The notes: a model not told the origin generated them from the sequence alone. A stretch of DNA of 64,000 nt from an uncultured Lachnospiraceae bacterium (GCA_947644545.1 CANRZW010000005.1:1-64000), one strand, 5' to 3'. Shown: positions 51,908 to 61,796, counted from the first letter of the stretch. Made by a program: numbers and translations.

Positions 51908-53338
51908 ATGACAGCTATGCATGATGAAAGAACTTTCACAAATCGTCCCGTTACCATGAATGATCACAATAATCTTCTGCAGATAGAAGAACATATGTAT
52001 ATTCTGGATGATGTGAAGAAACCCAATGTTTTCAGAAATATGTTTCCGTATTCCGAGATACCGAAGATTCCGTTTAACGATAGAACCGTGCCTCATAATA
52101 TGCCGAAAGACATCTGGATCACGGATACGACGTTCCGGGATGGCCAGCAGTCCAGAGCGCCTTATACGACAGAACAGATCGTTACGATCTACGATCATCT
52201 GCACAGGCTGGGTGGGCCGAATGGTATGATCCGTGCCAGCGAGTTCTTTCTGTACAGTAAGAAAGACAGAGACGCTGTCTATAAGTGCATGGAACGAGGA
52301 TACCGGTATCCGGAGGTCACGAGCTGGATCCGCGCCAGCAAGGAGGATTTTAAGCTCGTCAAAGAGATCGGCATGAAAGAGACCGGAATCCTGGTAAGCT
52401 GTTCCGATTATCATATTTTCCTGAAATTAAAAATGACAAGAAGACAAGCCATGGAACATTATCTGAGCGTCATCCGCGATTGTCTGGAAGAAGGGATCAG
52501 CCCGCGTTGTCATCTGGAAGACATTACCAGAGCAGATATCTATGGATATGTGGTGCCATTCTGCATGGAATTGATGAAATTGATGGAAGAGTATCAGATT
52601 CCGATCAAGGTGCGGGCATGTGATACCATGGGATACGGGGTGAATTATCCGGGCGCGGTTATCCCCAGGAGCGTGCAGGGGATCATCTACGCGTTACATA
52701 CCCATGCAGGGGTTCCGCATGCATTGATCGAGTGGCACGGACATAATGACTTCTATAAGGCGGTGTCTAATTCAACTACCGCGTGGCTGTATGGATGTTC
52801 GGGCATTAATACCTCTCTGTTTGGTATCGGTGAGAGAACCGGCAATACGCCTCTGGAGGCGATGGTCTTTGAATATGCGCAGCTGAGGGGCGATTTAAAC
52901 GGTATGGATACAACCGTGATCACGGAACTTGCAGAATATTATGAGAAGGAGATCGGGTATGAGATTCCGCCCAGGACACCGTTTGTCGGCAGGAATTTTA
53001 ATGTAACAAGGGCCGGTATCCATGCGGACGGGCTCCTTAAGAACGAAGAGATCTATAATATCTTTGATACGGACAAATTCCTGAACAGGCCGGTATTGTG
53101 TGCAGTATCCAATACTTCCGGTCTGGCGGGGATTGCACATTGGATCAATACGTATTATCATATAAAGGAAAAAGATCATCTGGACAAGAACTGTGACTTG
53201 GTGAGAGCTTTGAAAGTCTGGGTAGATGAAGAATACGCTGCCGGTCGTGTGACTGTGCTCACGGATGAAGAATTAACCGCACAGATCAAAGAAACCTGTG
53301 CTGCGCTGGGCATAGCAATGCCGGGTTCGGATGAATGA
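51908..53338 (+). CDS. Probable Re-citrate synthase (HMGL/isopropylmalate synthase family)
   Basis: A 476-residue DRE-TIM metallolyase family enzyme. The DxxFRDGQQ motif is DTTFRDGQQS; the metal-binding HGHND is IEWHGHNDF; RACDTMGYG and GERTGNTPLEAM complete the active site. It lacks the usual LeuA regulatory domain. Homologues with this long N-terminal part (PKDIWITDTTFRDGQQ, EFFLYSKKDRDAVYKC) include the Re-citrate synthase group known from Clostridium kluyveri, which makes citrate from oxaloacetate and acetyl-CoA. The IDH gene two places downstream supports this. Alternatives are isopropylmalate, homocitrate or citramalate synthase. Adjacent GTG/ATG codons at 51905/51908 make the exact start uncertain. 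Confidence 0.82.
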   Translation: MTAMHDERTFTNRPVTMNDHNNLLQIEEHMYILDDVKKPNVFRNMFPYSEIPKIPFNDRTVPHNMPKDIWITDTTFRDGQQSRAPYTTEQIVTIYDHLHRLGGPNGMIRASEFFLYSKKDRDAVYKCMERGYRYPEVTSWIRASKEDFKLVKEIGMKETGILVSCSDYHIFLKLKMTRRQAMEHYLSVIRDCLEEGISPRCHLEDITRADIYGYVVPFCMELMKLMEEYQIPIKVRACDTMGYGVNYPGAVIPRSVQGIIYALHTHAGVPHALIEWHGHNDFYKAVSNSTTAWLYGCSGINTSLFGIGERTGNTPLEAMVFEYAQLRGDLNGMDTTVITELAEYYEKEIGYEIPPRTPFVGRNFNVTRAGIHADGLLKNEEIYNIFDTDKFLNRPVLCAVSNTSGLAGIAHWINTYYHIKEKDHLDKNCDLVRALKVWVDEEYAAGRVTVLTDEELTAQIKETCAALGIAMPGSDE

Positions 53339-54071
53339 TTTGATATGGGAATTGGAGAGTAAGATAAGCAAAATGGCTAATTATGATGTTAAAAACGAGG
53401 TAAGCGATAAATATTCTCTGCGCGGCAGAGTTTTCCAGAAGCTGCGTGAAGATATTCTGAGTGGTAAATATAAGGATCATGAAGAATTGAAAGAGGTGGC
53501 GATCGGTGAGGAGCTGGGAGTCAGCCGTACCCCGGTCAGAGAAGCCTTCCGTCAATTGGAACTGGAGGGACTGATTCAGATCGTGCCCAACAGAGGGGCC
53601 TATGTGACAGGGATCACGGCGAAGGATGTCAAGGATATCTATATGATTCGGTCACTGCTTGAGGGGCTGTGTGCGAAACTGGCCACCGAGAAGATCAGTA
53701 AGGAACAGCTCGAGGAGATGGAGGAGAATATTTATCTGGCAGATTTCCATGCGGCGAAGGGACATCTGGATCAGATGGCGGAGTTGGACAACCGTTTCCA
53801 CGATATTCTCTACGAAGCCTGCGATTCTAAGATGCTGGAGCATACCCTGAAGGATTACCATCAGTATGTGCTCCGTGTCAGGCAGAAAACACTTGCCACC
53901 AACACGCGAGGACGGGCCTCAAACGATGAGCACAGGCAGATCATGGAGGCAATCAAGGCAAAGGACGCGGAACAGGCGCAGCAGCTGGCAAACAGACATA
54001 TGCTGAACGCCTATGATAATATGGTGCAGAACGGACTGTATGAAATCTACGGCGAGGAAGCCAGGCAGTAA
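53331..54071 (+). CDS. GntR-family regulator, FCD (FadR-type) subfamily
   Basis: A 246-residue transcription factor. The winged helix-turn-helix (about residues 30-95) has KEVAIGEELGVSRTPVREAF and LEGLIQIVPNRGAYV. The C-terminal all-helical FCD ligand domain shows the metal-binding His/Asp residues in LDNRFHDILYE, NDEHRQIME and ANRHMLNA. The ligand may be citrate or a related acid (inference from neighbours). The start at 53331 overlaps the synthase stop by 8 bases; an internal ATG at 53373 is an alternative. It probably acts at the palindrome at 51836-51847. Confidence 0.88.
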   Translation: MNDLIWELESKISKMANYDVKNEVSDKYSLRGRVFQKLREDILSGKYKDHEELKEVAIGEELGVSRTPVREAFRQLELEGLIQIVPNRGAYVTGITAKDVKDIYMIRSLLEGLCAKLATEKISKEQLEEMEENIYLADFHAAKGHLDQMAELDNRFHDILYEACDSKMLEHTLKDYHQYVLRVRQKTLATNTRGRASNDEHRQIMEAIKAKDAEQAQQLANRHMLNAYDNMVQNGLYEIYGEEARQ

Positions 54072-54163
54072 AGCATGGTTCAGAGCGTAAGATAAACCGT
54101 CAGGAAGCGCTGTTCGTATGCAAACGATAACAATGATAATGGCAGAAAGAAAGGAAGAAAAGT

Positions 54164-55372
54164 ATGGAGAAGATCAAGATGACAACCCCTCTTGTGGAGA
54201 TGGACGGAGACGAGATGACCAGGATTCTCTGGAAAATGATTAAGGAAGAGCTGTTAGAGCCGTATATTGATCTGCAGACAGAATATTATGACCTGGGACT
54301 GGAACATCGGAACGAGACGGATGATCAGGTCACACTGGATTCTGCAGAGGCCACAAAGAAATACGGTGTGGCGGTAAAGTGTGCGACAATCACCCCCAAC
54401 GCCGCCAGAATGACGGAGTATAACTTAAAGGAGATGTGGAAAAGTCCTAACGGAACGATCCGTGCGGCCCTGGACGGAACGGTATTCCGTGCGCCGATCG
54501 TTGTAAAGGGGATTGAACCCTGTGTGAGAAACTGGGAGAAACCCATTACCCTGGCAAGACATGCCTATGGGGATGTCTACAAAAATGCGGAGATCAAGGT
54601 CCCGGGCGCCGGTAAGGCCGAGCTGGTTTTTACGGCCCAGGATGGGACACAGATCAGAGAAACCATCCATGAATTCACAGGGGCAGGTATCCTCCAGGGA
54701 ATTCATAACACGGATGAATCCATAAGCAGTTTTGCCAGAGCATGTTTTAACTTTGCGCTGGATACGAAGCAGGATCTCTGGTTCGCGACGAAGGATACGA
54801 TCTCCAAGAAGTATGATCATAATTTCAAGGATATTTTTCAGGAGATATATGATACAGAATATAAGGACAGATTCGAGGCGGCGGGAATCGAATATTTCTA
54901 TACGCTGATCGATGATGCGGTGGCGCGTGTTATGAAGGCGAAGGGCGGCTTTATCTGGGCATGTAAGAATTATGACGGGGATGTGATGAGTGATATGGTA
55001 TCTTCGGCGTTCGGTTCCCTGGCAATGATGACTTCCGTCCTGGTATCTCCAAGCGGCGTTTATGAATACGAAGCGGCACATGGAACGGTGCAAAGGCACT
55101 ATTATAAGCATCTGAAAGGAGAGGAGACGTCCACCAATTCGGTGGCAACCATCTTCGCATGGACAGGAGCGCTCAGAAAACGCGGCGAACTGGATCAGAA
55201 TCAGGAGCTGATGGCCTTTGCAGACAGGTTGGAGAGAGCAACGACTCAGACGATCGAAGCGGGTAAGATGACCAAAGACCTGGCACTGATCACTTCTTTG
55301 AAAGACGTGACCGTGTTAAACAGCGCGGATTTTATCAAGGCGGTCCGGGCAACATTTGAAGAAATATCCTGA
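54164..55372 (+). CDS. icd: NADP-dependent isocitrate dehydrogenase (eukaryotic-type)
   Basis: Oxidative decarboxylation of isocitrate to 2-oxoglutarate. It has 402 residues and belongs to the homodimeric branch that includes human IDH1/2. Landmarks: [14 protein letters not shown], the substrate segment [39 protein letters not shown] (with the active-site Arg of the RHAYGD motif), [24 protein letters not shown] (metal-binding Asp residues) and [12 protein letters not shown] (NADP site). No aconitase gene is in the window. It follows the GntR gene by 92 bases and ends in a strong terminator. Confidence 0.96.
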   Translation: MEKIKMTTPLVEMDGDEMTRILWKMIKEELLEPYIDLQTEYYDLGLEHRNETDDQVTLDSAEATKKYGVAVKCATITPNAARMTEYNLKEMWKSPNGTIRAALDGTVFRAPIVVKGIEPCVRNWEKPITLARHAYGDVYKNAEIKVPGAGKAELVFTAQDGTQIRETIHEFTGAGILQGIHNTDESISSFARACFNFALDTKQDLWFATKDTISKKYDHNFKDIFQEIYDTEYKDRFEAAGIEYFYTLIDDAVARVMKAKGGFIWACKNYDGDVMSDMVSSAFGSLAMMTSVLVSPSGVYEYEAAHGTVQRHYYKHLKGEETSTNSVATIFAWTGALRKRGELDQNQELMAFADRLERATTQTIEAGKMTKDLALITSLKDVTVLNSADFIKAVRATFEEIS

Positions 55373-55384
55373 TACCTTGAAAAC

Positions 55385-55420
55385 GGGAACTGCTCTTATT
55401 CCGAGAGCAGTTCCCATTTT
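55385..55420. terminator. Terminator after icd
   Basis: GGGAACTGCTC (55385-55395) and GAGCAGTTCCC (55404-55414), then ATTTTTG. The stem overlaps the last codons of the convergent ABC-F gene. Confidence 0.88.
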
Positions 55421-57348
55421 TGATAGAGTTCATTCAGCTGAGTCTCATTTGCCTCTTTTTCCTTCGACAGTTCCTGCAGTCTGGCGACGTTCGTGCAGAC
55501 ATCCGGTGATGCCATGAGCAGATCAATCTCGTTATTTCGCTGTTCCAACTGTTCTATGGCTTCTTCACAACGTTTCAATTCGTTTTCTTTCTTGCGCTGC
55601 GCTGCCTGCAGTTCCTTCTGCTGCTTCCAGCTTTGCCTGGTATCAGAAGAAGTGTCCGCCTTAGCGGTGGAGTTGTCTTTATGGTAAGCGGAAACAGCGG
55701 CGTCATCGGCATTCCGGCCGACAGAGTCGATCAATGCGAGCTGTTCCTCCTTTTTCTCAAGATAATAGTCATAGCTGCCCAGATAGTTGGTCAATACCTT
55801 ACGGTTCAGATCAAGAATCCTCGTTGCGGTCTTGTTGATGAAGTATCTGTCATGGGACACATACAGGATTGTTCCGGTATAGGCGTTCAGGGCATCTTCC
55901 AGTATCTCTTTGGACATGATATCCAGGTGATTGGTCGGCTCATCCAGTATCAGGAAATTGGCTTCCGAAAGCATCAGCTTTGCTAAAGATACCCGGCCGC
56001 GTTCACCGCCGCTTAAGGCTTTGATCTGTTTGAACACATCTTCGCCGGTGAAGAGAAAGGCGGCCAGCGTATTGCGGATCTCCGTATTGGTGAGCGTCGG
56101 GTAATCATCGGAGATTTCCTCAAACAGCGTCTTATCCATATGCAGAACATGGTGCTCCTGGTCATAATAACCGATCGCCACATTACTGCCCAGCCGGATC
56201 TCGCCGCTGTCAGGAGCCACCAATTCATTGATGATCTTTAAGATTGTTGTCTTACCGGTGCCGTTGTCACCGATAATGGCCACATGTTCGCCCTTTTTCA
56301 GCTCAAAGTTCAGATGTTCAAACAGATTGAGAGCACCGAAAGACTTTGACAGATCTTCCACATGCAGTACGTCATTGCCGCTTGTATATTTGGGTTCCAG
56401 TTTCAAGTGCATGTCGCTTCGCACTTCGGTCGGTTTGTCCAATACTTCGATCTTATCCAGCATTTTGACGCGGCTTTCGGCGCGGCGGATCGATTTCTCA
56501 CGGTTAAAAGATCTCAGCTTCTCGATCACTTCTTCCTGATGCTTGATCTCCTGTTGTTGTTTCATATAAGCATGATATTCTGCAGCGCGCAGCACTTCTT
56601 TCTTGGCTGCATAGGCAGAATAGTTACCGCCAAACACAGTGGCCTTGGCATGATCGATCTCTACTACTTTATTGGCGATACGATCCAGAAAATAACGGTC
56701 GTGTGACACGATGATCACGGCGCCCCGATAATTTAACAGGTAAGTCTCCAGCCATGTGATGGAGGACATATCCAGATGGTTCGTCGGCTCGTCCAGAATG
56801 ATCAGATCGGGCTTTAACAGGAGCAGCTTGCCAAGCGCCACACGCGTTTTCTGACCGCCGGAAAGTGTGGAGACGGATCTTGGGAATTCTTCCTCTGTAA
56901 AGCCAAGCCCTTTTAGTACGCCGGTCACTTCGCTGCGATACGCATATCCGTTTGCTGATTCAAAGGCATGTGTCAGACTGGCATAAGTGTTCATCAACTG
57001 TGGCAGGGCATCCTCCGCAGCCGACTTCATCTGCAGTTCGACGGAGCGCATACGCTGTTCTAATTCGATGATCTCCTGCTTTACCGATAACAGTTCATTG
57101 TAGATTGTATTTTCGCCGGAAACAGCCTCCTGCTGGGAAAGGTAGCCGATTGTCTTTCCCCGGGAAACGGTGACGATTCCTTCATCGGCAGACAGTTCTC
57201 CCATGATGATGCGCAGCAGGGTCGTCTTGCCGGCGCCGTTGATGCCGACAATGGCTGCCTTGTCATAGTCTTCAATGTGGAAGGATACGTTTTTTAAAAC
57301 AGGTACTTCATTAAAGGATTTATGAATATTGCTCACGGAAAGTATCAT
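55396..57348 (-). CDS. ABC-F family ATPase
   Basis: A 650-residue protein with two ATP-binding cassettes and no membrane domain. First cassette: Walker A GINGAGKTT, signature LSGGQKTRVALG, Walker B LIILDEPTNHLD. Second: GDNGTGKTT, LSGGERGRVSLA and LILDEPTNHLD. The interdomain linker (about 230-320) is basic and helical, and the C-terminal part is a coiled-coil with a YdiF/Uup-like look. ABC-F proteins act on the ribosome, either in translation control or antibiotic protection; this housekeeping-like copy is more likely the former (inference). It is divergent from rex. Confidence 0.95.
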   Translation of the reverse strand: MILSVSNIHKSFNEVPVLKNVSFHIEDYDKAAIVGINGAGKTTLLRIIMGELSADEGIVTVSRGKTIGYLSQQEAVSGENTIYNELLSVKQEIIELEQRMRSVELQMKSAAEDALPQLMNTYASLTHAFESANGYAYRSEVTGVLKGLGFTEEEFPRSVSTLSGGQKTRVALGKLLLLKPDLIILDEPTNHLDMSSITWLETYLLNYRGAVIIVSHDRYFLDRIANKVVEIDHAKATVFGGNYSAYAAKKEVLRAAEYHAYMKQQQEIKHQEEVIEKLRSFNREKSIRRAESRVKMLDKIEVLDKPTEVRSDMHLKLEPKYTSGNDVLHVEDLSKSFGALNLFEHLNFELKKGEHVAIIGDNGTGKTTILKIINELVAPDSGEIRLGSNVAIGYYDQEHHVLHMDKTLFEEISDDYPTLTNTEIRNTLAAFLFTGEDVFKQIKALSGGERGRVSLAKLMLSEANFLILDEPTNHLDIMSKEILEDALNAYTGTILYVSHDRYFINKTATRILDLNRKVLTNYLGSYDYYLEKKEEQLALIDSVGRNADDAAVSAYHKDNSTAKADTSSDTRQSWKQQKELQAAQRKKENELKRCEEAIEQLEQRNNEIDLLMASPDVCTNVARLQELSKEKEANETQLNELYQKWELLSE

Positions 57349-57394
57349 GGTGCACCGCGCCTTTCATAGTCTGTATAAGAATGCATGCAGTAAC

Positions 57395-57460
57395 AGTTTA
57401 CATGCAGGCGGCAAAACTGTCAACGGATAGTTTGACAGTTTTTTAACACAGTTGTATACT
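57395..57460. promoter_or_regulatory. Divergent rex / ABC-F promoters on one inverted repeat
   Basis: An inverted repeat AAAACTGTCAA (57413-57423), 8-base gap, TTGACAGTTTT (57432-57442) supplies both -35 boxes. The rex promoter is TTGACA (57432-57437), 17 bases, TATACT (57455-57460). The ABC-F promoter on the minus strand is TTGACA (57418-57423), 17 bases, TAAACT (57395-57400). A protein bound to the repeat would control both. I see only weak similarity to a Rex operator (TTAACA) in the rex spacer. Confidence 0.75.
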
Positions 57461-57490
57461 AAGAATATTAAGTGCACAGGAGGCAGCAAG

Positions 57491-58123
57491 GTGGAAGTAA
57501 AAGGGATTTCACAGGCTGTGATCAGCCGCCTTCCCAGGTATTTCAGATATTTGGGTGAATTGAAAGATGAGGGGATCGAGCGCGTCTCGTCGCAGGAGCT
57601 GAGCGATATCATGCAGGTGACGGCATCCCAGATCAGACAGGATCTGAATAATTTCGGGGGATTTGGCCAGCAGGGGTACGGATACAATGTGGAATATCTC
57701 TATGAGGAGATCGGACGGATACTGGGCTTGGATCAGGAGCACAATCTGATCATCGTCGGCGCCGGTCATTTGGGACAGGCGCTGGTGAATTACAGGGACT
57801 TTGAGCGCAGAGGCTTTATCTTCCGGGGGATTTTTGACAATAATCCGCAGATCCGTGGTATGCAGATCCATGGTATTTTGGTGCGTCCGATGGAAGAAAT
57901 GGAGCAATTTGTCAGGGAGAAGGGGATTGACATCGCGGTACTCACGATTCCCAAGGAAAGTGCGGTGGAAGTGGCGGAACAGCTCGTGTCTTACGGTATT
58001 AAGGGGATATGGAATTTTGCGCACGTAGATCTGCATGTTCCGCAGGGGATACAGGTGGAGAGCGTACATCTTTCGGACAGTTTAATGAAGTTATCCTATA
58101 ATTTATCATCCGGCAGTATTTAA
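57491..58123 (+). CDS. rex: Redox-sensing transcriptional repressor Rex
   Basis: Represses fermentation and respiration genes and releases DNA when the NADH/NAD ratio rises. It has 210 residues, the family norm. The N-terminal winged helix has RLPRYFRYLGEL, SSQELSDIMQVTASQIRQDL and FGGFGQQGYGY. The Rossmann domain has IIVGAGHLGQAL. The C-terminal swapped helix ends the protein. The GTG start at 57491 has AGGAGG 8 bases upstream; the longer ATG frame from 57452 starts inside the promoter and is excluded. Confidence 0.96.
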   Translation: MEVKGISQAVISRLPRYFRYLGELKDEGIERVSSQELSDIMQVTASQIRQDLNNFGGFGQQGYGYNVEYLYEEIGRILGLDQEHNLIIVGAGHLGQALVNYRDFERRGFIFRGIFDNNPQIRGMQIHGILVRPMEEMEQFVREKGIDIAVLTIPKESAVEVAEQLVSYGIKGIWNFAHVDLHVPQGIQVESVHLSDSLMKLSYNLSSGSI

Positions 58124-58166
58124 GATGTACAGTCAAATGTATTATATAGAAGAGGTATAACGGAAG

Positions 58167-58859
58167 ATGGAAAGAACAGATGAAGTATTTCAGGCGGCTC
58201 TGGAAGATAAGAAGATTCCGATCCTGACATTGGATCATAAATGGCACCAGCTTTTTACACAACAGGAATATTCCTCCGAACTCAAGGATATGGAGTGCGA
58301 GCTCAACGGCCTTCTAAAGCGGCAAGGGAAGGTCAATACCAAGAACCGGGAGATCCGCAAACTGAAGAAAAAGCTGATGGATGAGATCGTGCTTCTGGCG
58401 AACGAGATGGAAAACGGCGCTACCTTACGGCTGGAGAAGGAAATGGAGACACATAAGCGGCTGGTCAATGAATGCAACGAGAAGTTAGAAGCGTGTGAGG
58501 AAGAGATGCTGGAGCTGCCAAGACAGATTGTGCAGCTGAATCATAAATTAATGCTGGCGACGATGGACATCTGTTATAAGAAGCTGCAGGAGAATACGAA
58601 CGAGCTGAACGAGATTGAAGAATGGATCAGGAATATCCGCAGAGAGCTGAAGAAGAAGGTAGTGCGCAAGCAGGAAAAGGAAATGATGAACCATCAGCTC
58701 TATTCTTATATGCACGATATTTTCGGAGCGGATGTGATCGAGATTTTTGATATGAAATATGATCCGGAGCAAGGACGCGGTGCGAAAAACGATGCTGCGA
58801 AGGACAATACGGAGCCGGATGTGCAGGAGAAGAAAGAGACAGAGGCGTCGGAATCATAA
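58167..58859 (+). CDS. Coiled-coil protein of unknown function, 230 residues
   Basis: I do not recognise the family by name. The N-terminus has IPILTLDHKWHQLF, followed by an almost continuous coiled-coil (about 35-185) rich in Glu, Lys and Leu. A short C-terminal domain (YMHDIFGADVIEIFDMKYDP) leads to a disordered Asp/Glu/Lys tail. No signal peptide or membrane helix is present. It follows rex by 43 bases and precedes nnr by 53, so it may be in the rex transcript. Confidence 0.8.
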   Translation: MERTDEVFQAALEDKKIPILTLDHKWHQLFTQQEYSSELKDMECELNGLLKRQGKVNTKNREIRKLKKKLMDEIVLLANEMENGATLRLEKEMETHKRLVNECNEKLEACEEEMLELPRQIVQLNHKLMLATMDICYKKLQENTNELNEIEEWIRNIRRELKKKVVRKQEKEMMNHQLYSYMHDIFGADVIEIFDMKYDPEQGRGAKNDAAKDNTEPDVQEKKETEASES

Positions 58860-58912
58860 GATTTGGGCGTCCTTTTATATAGTGCGTAAAGTGGAGAGGA
58901 GTATCGAGCATC

Positions 58913-60487
58913 ATGAAACAGTATCTGGTCACAGCAGAAGAAATGAAACAATATGATACCAATACGATAGAAAAGTTCCATATCCCCGGACTCCTGTTGA
59001 TGGAGCGGGCCGCATTGGTCACCGTGGAGGAGCTGCAGCGCGTCCGTGGAAAGACTCCCTGCAGAGTATTGGTACTGGCAGGACGCGGAAACAACGGCGG
59101 CGACGGGCTGGCCGTAGGGCGTCTGCTCATGCTGCAGGGATATGAAGTGACCTTCGTGCTGCCAGGTGGTGATGCCGGCGGCACGAAGGAGACTGCAGCA
59201 CAGCTTGCGATTCTCTCCGGATATCATGTCAGGACTTATAACACGATACCGGATCTTGAATATGATATAGTGATAGATGCCGTTTTCGGGATTGGATTAT
59301 CCAGATCTGTGGAGGGAGTTTACCAGGATATCATACAGTGGATCAACCACAGCGGCTGCTTCGTGTGCAGCGTGGATATCCCGTCCGGAATACATGCGGA
59401 TACGGGTGCGGTCATGGGCTGCGCCGTGCGTGCCGATCTCACGGTAACGTATGGGTTTCGTAAGATGGGGCAAATCTTATATCCCGGGGCCGCCTACAGC
59501 GGTGAACTTGTCTGCAGGCAGATGGGAATCGACGAGCACAGTTTTCTGGGAAAGATACCCTTCTGGTATACTTATATCGGAAGAGAGCCGGCCTTATTGC
59601 CGGTACGCCGTGCAGACGGCAATAAGGGAACGTTTGGCAAGGCGCTGATCATTGCCGGAAGCGCGAAGATAGCCGGCGCGGCAATGTTGGCGGCTAAGAG
59701 CGCCTTTCGCATTGGGGCCGGCATGGTAAAGGTCGTGACTGCAGAGGGGAATAAGAATGCGATCCAGCAGTTTGTTCCGGAAGCCATGCTTCTTACTTAT
59801 ACGGATGCCGCAACGAAGCCGGAAGAAGAGCGGTTTATGAAAGCGTTACAGGAAGCGGAAGCCTGGGCTGATTGTATTATGATCGGACCGGGAATCGGTA
59901 TGGAGGCAGAGGCCGAAGGGCTCCTGCGGTTTGTGATCCTTAAGAGCAGGCTTCCGCTTGTCATTGATGCGGACGGCATCAATCTGCTGGCCAGGGATCC
60001 GGCTTTGCAGGCCGCCATGTCAAAGAAGGGGGATTCTCCCAGAACGGTTATTCTGACGCCGCATTTGGGAGAGTTTGCAAGAATATATGATGCCAGTGTG
60101 GCACAGGTAAAGAAAAACATGCCGGATTACGCGCGTTTGCTTGCAAAGAGACTGCAATGCATCGTGGTCTGCAAGGATGCCAGGACGGCAGTGGCAGAGG
60201 GGAATGGTACGCAGGGCTATTTGAATACGAGCGGCAATTCCGGGATGGCGACGGCCGGTTCCGGTGATGTGCTGGCCGGTATGATAACCGGGCTGCTGGC
60301 ACAGGGGATGAAGGGGATGGACGCTGCCATAGCAGGCGTATATCTGCACGGATGCGCCGGCGACCTGGCGGCAGAGCAGGAAACCGAGGCGGGCATGATG
60401 GCGACGGATCTCATTGCCTGTATTAAGAAGGCGTCGCTGATGATACAGGGCGGTTTGGAGAAGCATAATGCGGAGGATGGCATATGA
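58913..60487 (+). CDS. nnr: Bifunctional NAD(P)H-hydrate repair enzyme
   Basis: Repairs hydrated NADH/NADPH. It has 524 residues with two enzymes fused. The N-terminal YjeF_N epimerase (about 1-215) has VLAGRGNNGGDGLAVGRLL and SVDIPSGIHADTG. The C-terminal ADP-dependent dehydratase (about 230-515) has GKALIIAGSAKIAGAAMLA, PGIGMEAEAEG and the Gly-rich STSGNSGMATAGSGDVLAGM-type loop. Its last 4 bases overlap the alr start (ATGA), so translation is probably coupled. Confidence 0.96.
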   Translation: MKQYLVTAEEMKQYDTNTIEKFHIPGLLLMERAALVTVEELQRVRGKTPCRVLVLAGRGNNGGDGLAVGRLLMLQGYEVTFVLPGGDAGGTKETAAQLAILSGYHVRTYNTIPDLEYDIVIDAVFGIGLSRSVEGVYQDIIQWINHSGCFVCSVDIPSGIHADTGAVMGCAVRADLTVTYGFRKMGQILYPGAAYSGELVCRQMGIDEHSFLGKIPFWYTYIGREPALLPVRRADGNKGTFGKALIIAGSAKIAGAAMLAAKSAFRIGAGMVKVVTAEGNKNAIQQFVPEAMLLTYTDAATKPEEERFMKALQEAEAWADCIMIGPGIGMEAEAEGLLRFVILKSRLPLVIDADGINLLARDPALQAAMSKKGDSPRTVILTPHLGEFARIYDASVAQVKKNMPDYARLLAKRLQCIVVCKDARTAVAEGNGTQGYLNTSGNSGMATAGSGDVLAGMITGLLAQGMKGMDAAIAGVYLHGCAGDLAAEQETEAGMMATDLIACIKKASLMIQGGLEKHNAEDGI

Positions 60488-61665
60488 TAGAAAAATATCA
60501 GAGAGTGTATGCGGCGGTTAATCTGGACGCTGTATGGAATAATATGGAGCAGATGCATCGAAATCTGTCACCGGGAACGAAGATCATCGGTGTGCTCAAG
60601 ACGGATGCCTACGGCCATGGTGCAGTGCAGATTGCGCAGGAGCTGGAGAAGATGGATTATGTATCCGGCTATGCGACTGCCACTTTCGAGGAGGCAATGA
60701 TCTTAAGGCATACGGGACTTATCAAACCGATCCTGGTTCTGGGGTATACTTTTCCGTATTGTTATGAAGACATGATAAAATATGATATAAGACCGACTGT
60801 TTTCCGTCAGGACAGTATTGAACAGCTCTCGGCCTGTGCGTGCAGGGCCGGCCGGCCGGTCAGAGTACATGTGAAGGTGGAGACCGGAATGAACAGGCTG
60901 GGAATCAACCCGGATGAAAGCGGCCTGCGGTTCCTTGAACGGATCCTCCGGACAGAAGGCATTATTTTGGAGGGAATCTTTACTCATTTTGCCAGGGCAG
61001 ATGAAGCGGATAAGACCGCGACTATACGTCAGCTTAACCTGATGCATGATTTTGTGGAAACGGCGGAACAAAGGACCGGCTACTCTATTCCGGTGAAGCA
61101 TTGTTCCAACAGTGCGGGGATCGTGGAACTTCCGGAGGCAAACATGGATGTTGTCAGGGCGGGCATCACGCTTTACGGATTGTGGCCCTCGGAGGAAGTG
61201 TCAAGAGATATTATCTCATTGCAGCCTGTCCTCTCACTGAAAAGCCGGATCGTATCGATCAAGGAGGTGGAGGAAGGAACACCTGTCAGTTACGGAGGTA
61301 TTTACGTAACACCGCATAAGATGAGGATCGCAACGATACCGGTAGGCTATGGAGACGGTTATCCGAGAAGCCTGTCCGGGAAGGGGTATGTGCTCATCCG
61401 GGGCAGAAAGGCGCCTGTTTTGGGGCGGATCTGCATGGACCAGTTTATGGTCGGCTTAGAGAACATTCCGGATGCCGTGGAGGGAGACGAGGTAACGTTG
61501 ATCGGAGAAGAACAGGGTGAGAAGATCACGATGGAAGAGCTCGGGGATCTGTCCGGCAGATTCAATTATGAGCTTGCCTGCGACCTTGGCAAGAGAATCC
61601 CCCGGGTCTATCTTAAAGGCGGACGGATAACCGCGACCAAAGATTATTATGATGATTATCGATAA
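60484..61665 (+). CDS. alr: Alanine racemase
   Basis: PLP enzyme making D-alanine for peptidoglycan. It has 393 residues. The PLP lysine is Lys39 in GVLKTDAYGHGA. VKVETGMNRLGI, the HCSNSAG segment and GYGDGYPRSLSGKG are typical. The catalytic Tyr on the opposite face is in TPVSYGGIYVTP. It overlaps nnr by 4 bases. The alr-mazF neighbourhood is the classical Bacillota order. Confidence 0.97.
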   Translation: MIEKYQRVYAAVNLDAVWNNMEQMHRNLSPGTKIIGVLKTDAYGHGAVQIAQELEKMDYVSGYATATFEEAMILRHTGLIKPILVLGYTFPYCYEDMIKYDIRPTVFRQDSIEQLSACACRAGRPVRVHVKVETGMNRLGINPDESGLRFLERILRTEGIILEGIFTHFARADEADKTATIRQLNLMHDFVETAEQRTGYSIPVKHCSNSAGIVELPEANMDVVRAGITLYGLWPSEEVSRDIISLQPVLSLKSRIVSIKEVEEGTPVSYGGIYVTPHKMRIATIPVGYGDGYPRSLSGKGYVLIRGRKAPVLGRICMDQFMVGLENIPDAVEGDEVTLIGEEQGEKITMEELGDLSGRFNYELACDLGKRIPRVYLKGGRITATKDYYDDYR

Positions 61666-61796
61666 GCCGGCGCAAATTCTTCCTGCATTGTATATCCTTA
61701 AGATAAACTGACCATAATATTGTTGGCAGGTAACTGTTTTGCATGAGAAAGCCGGCAGAGCAGCTGCGGAAAATTAAAATAAGGAAGTGTATGGTA

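Noticed and set aside
57438-57454. Rex operator in the rex promoter
   Set aside because: Only a TTAACA half-site is visible; the TTGTTAA-N4-TTAACAA pattern is not complete, so I did not call it.
61666-61796. A MazE-type antitoxin gene before mazF
   Set aside because: No frame with a ribosome binding site or MazE-like sequence is present in the gap.
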